Source: Palsa-504 sp050698755
GTDB taxonomy: Bacteria; Actinomycetota; Actinomycetes; Streptosporangiales; Streptosporangiaceae
DNA: 6,776 nt
Direction of reading: 5' to 3'
Assembly (NCBI GenBank): GCA_050698755.1
Contig: JBOHCK010000327.1
Location: 1 to 6,776 of the forward strand
Position 1 is the first letter of the stretch; every line of letters begins with the position of its first letter. The position numbers were made by a program, and so were the translations under genes. Below are positions 1-5,440 of this stretch, piece by piece. Under the pieces are notes generated by a model. It had not been told where the DNA came from. It saw nothing but the letters and a program-made list of their open reading frames with translations, and did no database searches.

Positions 1-702
1 GGCGCCACGCCGGTGGAGCGGCGGTCGATCGTCGCGGCGCTGTCCGTCCGGCGCCCCCGGTACAACGTGCGGCTCATCGACGAGCCGGTGGCCGCGGCCG
101 CCGGCGCCGGGTTCGACCTGACCGGCGGGGCCGGCGGTTTCGTGGTCGACATCGGCGGCGGGACCACCGAGATCGCGGCGGTGGCCGGCTGGCGGGTGGT
201 CCGGGCGCAGTCGCTCCGCAAGGCGGGCAACACCATGGACGAGGCGATCACGCAGGCGGTCAGGAACGAGCTGAGCCTGATCATCAGCCAGCGTGCCGCC
301 CGGCAGCTCAAGACCACGCTCGGGGTCAGCGGCGGGGCGGAGAGCTGGGAGGAAGTCGTCGGCCTGGACGTCGCGCACCGGTCGCCGCGGACCGAGTACA
401 TCCCGGGCAGCCTGGTGGCCGCGGCGCTCGAGCCGATCGTGGCCACGATCGCCGCGTCGGTCCACGAGATGCTCTCCGACATCCCGGCCGGCCTGGCCGA
501 GGACGTCGTACGCGGCAAGATCCGGCTGGCCGGCGGCGGCGCGTTGCTGCCGGGGCTGGCCAACCGGATCGAGATCGCCGGCGGTATCGGCGCGGTCGTC
601 GTCGAGGACCCGCTGCGGTGCGTGGTCCGCGGCGCCGCCGAGATCCTGGAGCGCAAGGGCAAGGACGAGAGCATGTTCGCCGTGCCCGGCCTGCGCCACT
701 AA
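1..702 (+). CDS. MreB-family actin-like rod-shape protein, 3' part only
   Basis: This is an actin-fold ATPase of the MreB/Mbl family, which forms membrane-associated filaments that guide lateral or spore wall synthesis. The frame is open from base 1, so the start is outside the window; 233 residues are visible against about 340 for the family, so roughly 110 N-terminal residues are missing. Visible landmarks are VERRSIVAAL (about residue 5), IDEPVAAAAGAG (about 26-37), the phosphate-2 loop DIGGGTTEI (about 51-58), AGNTMDEAI (about 75-83) and the adenosine-motif stretch LAGGGALLPGL (about 176-186). All are in the family order. The match is loose in places: AGN replaces the usual AGD before MDEAI, and the common IGERTAEEIK region reads IISQRAARQLK. 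This suggests a paralogue rather than the core MreB. The core gene is usually followed by mreC; here a convergent ABC operon follows 15 bp after the stop. The family call is firm, the paralogue identity is not, so no symbol is given. Confidence 0.85.
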   Translation, partial: GATPVERRSIVAALSVRRPRYNVRLIDEPVAAAAGAGFDLTGGAGGFVVDIGGGTTEIAAVAGWRVVRAQSLRKAGNTMDEAITQAVRNELSLIISQRAARQLKTTLGVSGGAESWEEVVGLDVAHRSPRTEYIPGSLVAAALEPIVATIAASVHEMLSDIPAGLAEDVVRGKIRLAGGGALLPGLANRIEIAGGIGAVVVEDPLRCVVRGAAEILERKGKDESMFAVPGLRH

Positions 703-717
703 TCTCCCGCGGTTGCG

Positions 718-3246
718 TTAATCGACGGGCTGCCTCGCGATCGTGGCCGGCTCGCGCCCGGCCAGCAGCCACGCGACGACCGTCGCGACGAGCGGCATGC
801 CGACACCGATGGTGAGCAGGTTGCTGACCGGGATGTTCTGCAGTTCCCCGAGACCGTCGAGTTTGTTGTCCCAGGAGTAGGCGATCGCGCCGATGTAGGC
901 CCCCACGGTGCCGAGCACCGCGCCGGCCAGGGCCAGGGCCCCGGCGGTGACCGCGGTGATCGTGCGGCGGGTGGCGCCCGACGCCCCGGTCGCGGTCAGG
1001 GTCCGCAGGTCACTGGCGGTTTCGCTGCGGATAAGGCCGATCGTCATGGCCAGGATGCCCAGCGCCAGCACGGTGCCGATCACGGTGGCCCAGTTCAGGA
1101 TCTCCGCGGACGACGGTGCGCTGGACCTGGTTTCGATGTTCATGCCCTTCGCGGCCACGGTGAGCCTGGCGCTGGTGATCTGCGCGGCGGTCAGGCCGTG
1201 CGGCGCCTGGATCAGCCACCCGGTGACGGAGACGGATCGGCCCAGGCCGAGTTCGGCGACCGCGTGCTCGGTGATCACCGTGTTCGGGGCCGACGTGCCG
1301 GACGGCAACCCCCCGAACTCCTGGATCACCGGGCTGGCCAGGCACTCGCTCTTGGGGCAGGGGAACGAGTTCTGCTGCTGCGGGCCGCCGCCGCCCGGGC
1401 CGCCGCCGTTGGACTGGAAGTAGTTGCCGTAAACGAGCTGCATCTTCGACAGGCCGGACAGGCCGGACCGCATGGTCAGGATGTCGGCGTTCGGATTCAC
1501 CTGGGACGCCTTGATCCCGAAGGCGGCCAGGAGCTGCGGGGTGGCGAGGTATATCGGGCCCGACCACGACCGGCCGGGCGCGGCGTGCTGGAGGCTGCCG
1601 CTGGTCGACTCCAGTTCGACGACGTCGCTTGACCCCAGCCCGGACGCGATGCCGTGCGCCGTCGCCGACCAGGTCCGCGGGCTGCCCGCCCCCGGCCCGG
1701 GCTGGTCGCCGGGACCGAAGCCTGGCCCGTTGCCTGGCGCGTAGACGATGAGCTGATCGCTGCTCAGGTTGGGCCCGGCGTAGTCCAGCACGTTCCCGTA
1801 CCGTCCCGCGGTCAGGACGCAGACCATGACTGCGATCAGCACCCCGAGGCTGATCGCGGCGAGCGCGGAGCCCGAGCGGGCCCGGTAGCGGCCCAGGTCC
1901 CGCAGGGCCAGGCGCGCCGCGATCGGCGTGTGCGCGGCGAGCTTGGACAGCACGCTCAGGAACGTGGGGGCCAGCAGGATCACCCCGATGACCAGGGCGA
2001 TCAGGCCGCCCAGGACCGCGGGCGCTCCCCCGCCGCCGGTCTGGCTGCCGGCGTACGACAGCGCGGACCCCGCGATGACCAGGAGGATGATCCCCGGGAT
2101 CGCCGAGCGGTGGACCTGCTTGGGGGGCGCGGGCCGCCCGGCCAGGGCCGCCACGATGGACATCCGGGTGATGGCGCGCGCCGGCCGCGCCGAGGCGAAG
2201 TACGTCGCCACCACGGCCAGGGCCATCGCCGGGCCGATCACGATCCACGGCAGCTGGAACACGCCGATCGCGTGGTGGGCACTGGACTCGATGGCGGGCC
2301 GGAAGGCCAGCCAGGCCGCCAGGCCCAGCACGAACCCGAGTATCGCGCCGACGACCCCCACCACGACCCCGTTGGCCCGCACCAGGAGCCGGACGCGCTG
2401 GTCCGTGGCGCCCAGGGCGCCGAGCATCCCCAGCGAGCGCACCCGGCGCTGCGCCAGCACCGTGAAGCCGCCGACGGCGACCAGGGCGATGAGGAGCATG
2501 CCGACCGTGGCCAGCGCGAGCACGATGGTCACGGGGTTGAGCGGGTTGCTCTGCGACGCGGACTGCGGGGTCTCGACGTTCGGCCCGATCGAGGAGGGCT
2601 GCACCCCCGGCGCGTCGAACAGGACGGTCACCTGCGTCGGGTTGGTGACCTGGCCCGGCGTGACGAGGGCAAACTCGTCAAGCAGGCTCTCAGGGTTCTG
2701 GACGATGCCGGTCACCTGGCGCGCCGGGCCGCCCGGCTGATGCCAGGTGTCCCCGACCGTGACGCCGAACGCGGAGGCCACCCCCTGGGTCAGGGCCACC
2801 TGGTTCGCCGCGGTCGGGTAGTGCCCGCTGACCAGGGAGAGCATCGGCTGCCCGAACGGGCCGCTCGGGTTCTGGGCGCGCAGGTCGAAGCCGTTGATCG
2901 AGCCCGGGATGGCCATCGCCTCGTTCTCGATCACGTCAGCGCGCCCGAAGCGATGCTCCAGCGAGGCGATCTGGCTGGCCAGATGCGGGTCGGGTGCCTG
3001 GAAGGTCGCGAGGTCGTGCGCGGTGCCGAACCCGCTGTCGGCCGACGGCGGCGTGGTCGTGGCGATCGCCGCCCCCAGGAAGGTGGCGCCCACCGCCACG
3101 GTGATCAGCGCCAGGACCAGCAGCTGCTGGCGCCACTCGCGGCGGAACAGCCGCCACGCCCAGCGCATCACGGCCCGCCGGGCGGGAACGCCCCCGTTAT
3201 CGGGTCCCGCCTGGACCGGCCCTCGGGTGGCCGTGGCCGTACTCAT
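718..3246 (-). CDS. FtsX/MacB-type ABC transporter permease, 842 aa
   Basis: Integral membrane subunit of an ABC system of the FtsX/MacB/LolC class, which uses cytoplasmic ATP hydrolysis to move or extract substrates at the outer face of the membrane. I count about ten hydrophobic segments: near 42-62, then after an external domain (63-238) near 239-265, 291-317, 333-352, 383-399, 408-430 and 462-481, then after a second external domain (482-716) near 717-739, 762-790 and 808-829. Two FtsX cores are recognisable, with SLGMLGALGATDQRVRLL near 271-288 and RTLTATGASGATRR near 748-761. The second external domain has Gly/Pro-rich low-complexity stretches (about 504-521 and 613-622) and a Cys pair, CPKSEC (630-635), which could form a small disulfide loop. 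I chose the ATG at 3246 because it overlaps the ATPase stop as ATGA and gives MSTATATRG; an in-frame start at 3402 would run inside the ATPase gene. The substrate cannot be read from sequence. Confidence 0.9.
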   Translation of the reverse strand: MSTATATRGPVQAGPDNGGVPARRAVMRWAWRLFRREWRQQLLVLALITVAVGATFLGAAIATTTPPSADSGFGTAHDLATFQAPDPHLASQIASLEHRFGRADVIENEAMAIPGSINGFDLRAQNPSGPFGQPMLSLVSGHYPTAANQVALTQGVASAFGVTVGDTWHQPGGPARQVTGIVQNPESLLDEFALVTPGQVTNPTQVTVLFDAPGVQPSSIGPNVETPQSASQSNPLNPVTIVLALATVGMLLIALVAVGGFTVLAQRRVRSLGMLGALGATDQRVRLLVRANGVVVGVVGAILGFVLGLAAWLAFRPAIESSAHHAIGVFQLPWIVIGPAMALAVVATYFASARPARAITRMSIVAALAGRPAPPKQVHRSAIPGIILLVIAGSALSYAGSQTGGGGAPAVLGGLIALVIGVILLAPTFLSVLSKLAAHTPIAARLALRDLGRYRARSGSALAAISLGVLIAVMVCVLTAGRYGNVLDYAGPNLSSDQLIVYAPGNGPGFGPGDQPGPGAGSPRTWSATAHGIASGLGSSDVVELESTSGSLQHAAPGRSWSGPIYLATPQLLAAFGIKASQVNPNADILTMRSGLSGLSKMQLVYGNYFQSNGGGPGGGGPQQQNSFPCPKSECLASPVIQEFGGLPSGTSAPNTVITEHAVAELGLGRSVSVTGWLIQAPHGLTAAQITSARLTVAAKGMNIETRSSAPSSAEILNWATVIGTVLALGILAMTIGLIRSETASDLRTLTATGASGATRRTITAVTAGALALAGAVLGTVGAYIGAIAYSWDNKLDGLGELQNIPVSNLLTIGVGMPLVATVVAWLLAGREPATIARQPVD

Positions 3247-3968
3247 CGGTTCTGTCCCGTCTGCCCTAGCAGTGACTCGGGTCCGGGCGGCGGCACGGTC
3301 TGGTCGGTGACCCGCCCGTCCCGCAGGAACACCACGCGGTCCGCCCACGAGGCCAGCTGCGCGTCGTGGGTCACCACGACCGCGGCCATGCCCCGCTTGC
3401 ACGCGGCGTGGATGAGCCGCATGACCGCCTCGCCGTTGGCCGAGTCGAGCGCCCCCGAGGGCTCGTCGGCCAGCAGCAGCTGGTGGTCACCGACCACGGC
3501 GCGGGCGATGGCGACGCGCTGCCGCTCGCCGCCGGAGAGCTGGTCGGGAAAGTTGCCGGCCCGTTCGGCCAGGCCCAGCCCCTCCAGCGCCCGCAGGCTC
3601 GCCACCCGTGCCCGGCGCGCGGGCGTGCCGTCGAGCTCGAGCGGCAGCGAGACGTTCTCCGCCGCCGTCAGCCCGGGCAGGAGGTTGAAATCCTGGAACA
3701 CGAAGCCGATGGAGCGCCGCCGCAGCCGCGCCCTGGCGTTGCGTGACAGCTTGGTCAGCTCCTGCCCGCAGACCCGGACCTCGCCGCTGCTCGGTTCCTC
3801 CAGGCTGCCGGCGATGGTCAGCAGGGTGGACTTGCCTGAGCCGCTCGGCCCCATGACCGCGACCATCGCGCCGGCCTCGACCCGCAGGTCGACCCCGGCC
3901 AGCGCGTGAACCTCGGTGGCCCCCTGACCGTAGACCCGTGACACGTCTTGCATCTCGAGCACGCTCAT
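3243..3968 (-). CDS. ABC transporter ATP-binding protein (LolD/MacB type), 241 aa
   Basis: Cytoplasmic ATPase that powers the permease encoded directly downstream. All nucleotide-binding motifs are intact: Walker A GPSGSGKST (40-48), Q-loop glutamine 92 in FQDFNLLPGL, signature LSGGERQ (144-150), Walker B LLLADEP with catalytic Glu169 (164-170), D-loop SGALD (171-175) and switch His201 in VVVTHD. The FQDFNLLPGLTAAENV stretch and ADEPSGALD are typical of the LolD/MacB/FtsE group that pairs with FtsX-type permeases. Length is normal for that group. The start is the ATG at 3968, giving MSVLEMQDVSRVYG, which is where the family's first beta strand belongs; the ATG lies in an ATGA overlap with the repressor's stop, and the gene's own TGA overlaps the permease ATG in the same way. 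Both overlaps imply translational coupling. An in-frame extension to 4190 lies inside the repressor gene and is rejected. Confidence 0.94.
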   Translation of the reverse strand: MSVLEMQDVSRVYGQGATEVHALAGVDLRVEAGAMVAVMGPSGSGKSTLLTIAGSLEEPSSGEVRVCGQELTKLSRNARARLRRRSIGFVFQDFNLLPGLTAAENVSLPLELDGTPARRARVASLRALEGLGLAERAGNFPDQLSGGERQRVAIARAVVGDHQLLLADEPSGALDSANGEAVMRLIHAACKRGMAAVVVTHDAQLASWADRVVFLRDGRVTDQTVPPPGPESLLGQTGQNR

Positions 3969-4573
3969 CGCGTGACCCCCGTCCTTATCCGTAGTTTCAC
4001 AATGGGCCCCGTTTCCGTTTCCTGACCGGCGGGCGAGGGCGCCTCGCCGGCGTCCGCAGTGGCGCGCTTGATGCGGCCGTCCGCGGAGTCGAGCCAGCGG
4101 ATCACGGCATCGAGCCTGAATAGCTCCGCGTCCACGGCCAGAGCCAGGCCGATATCGGACTCCGCGGCCGATTCCTTGATCCGCGTCCACTGCTGCATGA
4201 GCTGGACCAGGTACCGGCGGTGCGCCTGGATCACCCCGGGCACGTCGGTTCCCGGCAGGTGCAACGCCACCAGGATCTTGATCACCAGCTCGTCACGAGG
4301 CGGTGAGGTCATGTCCGGGGGCGTGCGCAGCCACCCGGCCAGTTCATCCCGGCCGGGTTGCGTGATGCGGAAGCGCCGCTGCGGGCCTTCGGTGCCCGCG
4401 TCGCTATCGGAGGACGCCAGCCCGTCCCGCTCCAGGCGCTGGAGCGTGGTGTAGACCTGGCCGACGTTCAGCGGCCATACCTCGCCGGTCCTCGCCTCGA
4501 ACTCCTCGCGCAGCTGAAGGCCGTACTTCGGGCCCTCGCTGAGCAGCGCGAGCAGGGCGTGCCGGACGCTCAC
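3965..4573 (-). CDS. PadR-family transcriptional regulator, 202 aa
   Basis: Winged-helix dimeric repressor of the PadR family, first gene of the exporter operon. The N-terminal wHTH spans about residues 1-85: MSVRHALLALLSEGPKYGLQL opens as is typical of PadR, the recognition-helix region is NVGQVYTTLQRLERDGL (36-52), and the wing is QRRFRITQPGRDEL (65-78). Residues about 92-165 form the helical C-terminal dimerisation domain (the Vir_act_alpha_C type of longer PadR proteins). A 35-residue tail of low similarity follows. The start is a GTG at 4573, preceded by a weak purine-rich ribosome site (AAGAAG), and sits 11 bp downstream of a perfect inverted repeat that is probably its own operator. 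The stop overlaps the ATPase ATG. PadR proteins next to FtsX-type exporters usually repress the exporter and themselves and are released by a toxic ligand; applied to this copy, that is inference from family and layout. Confidence 0.92.
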   Translation of the reverse strand: MSVRHALLALLSEGPKYGLQLREEFEARTGEVWPLNVGQVYTTLQRLERDGLASSDSDAGTEGPQRRFRITQPGRDELAGWLRTPPDMTSPPRDELVIKILVALHLPGTDVPGVIQAHRRYLVQLMQQWTRIKESAAESDIGLALAVDAELFRLDAVIRWLDSADGRIKRATADAGEAPSPAGQETETGPIVKLRIRTGVTR

Positions 4574-4583
4574 CGGGTCTTCT

Positions 4584-4604
4584 TACTCAGTAGCATACTG
4601 AGTA
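4584..4604. promoter_or_regulatory. Candidate PadR operator, perfect inverted repeat
   Basis: The 9-bp arms TACTCAGTA and TACTGAGTA are exact reverse complements separated by GCA. They lie 11 bp upstream of the GTG start of the padR-type gene. This AT-rich symmetric element stands out in a very GC-rich background and I found no second copy in the window. Its position over a possible -10 fits autorepression of the operon. Confidence 0.72.
4592..4597 (-). promoter_or_regulatory. Possible -10 element of the padR-ABC operon
   Basis: On the minus strand this reads TATGCT, matching the TAnnnT form, at the centre of the inverted repeat. It would place transcription start near 4585 and leave a leader of only about 12 nt. 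No convincing -35 box is seen at the right spacing, so the assignment is tentative. GATACT at 4601-4606 is an alternative -10. Confidence 0.35.
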
Positions 4605-4727
4605 TCCTGCCGCGCCCGGCCGGGCTACCGCAGGCCGGTTAGCACCCAAGTCGGGTCCACCGGATAGCCTTCCCCGCAAAGGCCAGACAGCCCCCTTGCG
4701 CGGCGCGGCGCCCGCGTGGTATACGCG

Positions 4728-5099
4728 CTAGCGTTCCTGGAGGACCGCGAGGATGTTGCCCGCCGGGTCCTTGAACCAGGCGATGAACGGTCCCCCGGCC
4801 CGGTTGATGCCCTTGTCGTCCTGGCCCAGGCCCTCGTACCGCTCCAGCTGCACGCCGCGCCTGACCAGCTCGTCCACGGCCGCGTCGATGTCGTCCACCT
4901 GGAAGTTGAGGATCGTGTAGCTGGCGGGCACGTGATCGGGCTTGGCGTAGACGAGCGTGTCCCGCCCGTCGGCCAGGTGCAGCCAGAGCAGCCCGTGCTC
5001 GACCGTCATGACGAGGCCGAGCGTTCCGCCGTAGAACGTCCTGGCCGCCTCCAGGTGGTCGACGGAGAACCCGCTGAACGCCCTGGTGTGCTCGAACAT
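4728..5099 (-). CDS. VOC-superfamily (glyoxalase/bleomycin-resistance fold) protein, 123 aa
   Basis: Small cytoplasmic protein of the vicinal oxygen chelate fold, with two beta-alpha-beta-beta-beta modules at about residues 1-52 and 61-122. Typical signatures are FSVDHLEAARTFYGGTLGL (11-29), the linker YAKPDHVPASYTILNFQVDD (51-70), IDAAVDELVRRGV (71-83) and the closing strand FKDPAGNILAVLQ (109-121). Length is normal. Compared from memory with the metal-dependent VOC pattern, the first-strand His position is Phe8 and the usual Glu after DPxGN is Ala119, so a glyoxalase I type metal reaction is doubtful; ligand binding or an unassigned enzyme role is as likely. The ATG start is supported by a strong ribosome site six bases upstream. 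The gene points the same way as the PadR operon but is 154 bp from it with the operator in between, so it is probably a separate unit. Confidence 0.9.
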   Translation of the reverse strand: MFEHTRAFSGFSVDHLEAARTFYGGTLGLVMTVEHGLLWLHLADGRDTLVYAKPDHVPASYTILNFQVDDIDAAVDELVRRGVQLERYEGLGQDDKGINRAGGPFIAWFKDPAGNILAVLQER

Positions 5100-5105
5100 G
5101 ACATG

Positions 5106-5111
5106 CTCCTT
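5106..5111 (-). promoter_or_regulatory. Ribosome-binding site of the VOC gene
   Basis: On the minus strand this reads AAGGAG, six bases before the ATG at 5099. It is the clearest Shine-Dalgarno sequence in the window and fixes that start. Confidence 0.8.
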
Positions 5112-5155
5112 GCGGTTTCATGGGCCCAAACGCGCGCTCAAGGATGGACGTACTC

Positions 5156-5416
5156 GTGACCCTAAACCCATCGCCACGGTCGCAGGCCGCCAAGCTCGGG
5201 ATCAGGCCCGGGCAGCGAATCCACCTGCACCATCCGCCGCCGGGCTGGGCCCTGGCCGACCCCCCGCCCGCCCTGGCCGACGCGGGCGCCGAAGGTCCCG
5301 GCCGCGCCACCCTGACGGTCGTCACAGCCTTCCTTATCCCGAACGGCGATGGTGATACCTCCCCGCAGACACGAGCCCGGGTTGGCCGTACGATGGGTGA
5401 CATGGGTTTTTATTGA
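5156..5416 (+). pseudogene. Truncated DUF3052-like ORF (N-terminal part only)
   Basis: The frame from GTG 5156 (or ATG 5144) to the TGA at 5414-5416 encodes about 86-90 residues. The first half, with QAAKLGIRPGQRIHLHHPP then GWALADPP and RATLTVVTAFL, resembles the opening of DUF3052-type proteins, which begin with a LAxKLGIKPG-like segment and then a short strand ending in VVxAFF. Family members run to about 140 residues with a further C-terminal half (WVAWPKK-like and later). Here the resemblance stops near position 5335, and the remaining 25 or so residues (IPNGDGDTSPQ onward) look like read-through into the promoter region of the MFS gene. The likeliest reading is a deletion remnant, though a short expressed protein cannot be excluded. 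A purine run AAGGA lies 11 bases before GTG 5156. The function of the family is unknown to me. Similarity is judged by eye only. Confidence 0.45.
5366..5394 (+). promoter_or_regulatory. Candidate promoter for the MFS gene, possibly leaderless
   Basis: TACGAT (5389-5394) is a good TAnnnT-type -10. CAGACA (5366-5371), at 17-bp spacing, shares GACA with a -35 box. The predicted transcription start is at about 5400-5402, coinciding with the ATG at 5402, a layout typical of leaderless actinobacterial mRNAs. That ATG, however, meets TGA after four codons, as discussed under the MFS gene. Confidence 0.4.
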
Positions 5417-5440
5417 CGCTGAAAGCCTGCGGTTTCCGCC

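Noticed and set aside
1010..2248. A 412-codon minus-strand frame overlapping the permease
   Set aside because: It is the same strand in another frame, rich in Arg, Gly, Pro and Asp, with no hydrophobic segments or motifs; the permease frame carries the membrane helices.
1654..3909. A 751-codon open frame on the plus strand, opposite the permease and ATPase genes
   Set aside because: It is antisense to two well-supported genes, is composed of Arg/Gly/Pro/Ala-rich sequence without any recognisable domain, and is what GC-rich codon bias produces on the opposite strand.
4614..4625. GCCCGGCCGGGC, a perfect 12-bp palindrome between the VOC gene and the operon
   Set aside because: It has no loop for a hairpin and no following T-run, and palindromes made only of G and C are frequent by chance at this GC content.
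5115..5131. GTTT...GGGCCC...AAAC near-symmetry in the VOC upstream region
   Set aside because: The GGGCCC centre is not symmetric with the GTTT/AAAC arms, so it does not form a convincing operator or hairpin.
4639..5403. A 254-codon minus-strand frame covering the VOC gene
   Set aside because: The VOC frame has the recognisable fold motifs and a good ribosome-binding site; this one is low-complexity and shifted in frame.
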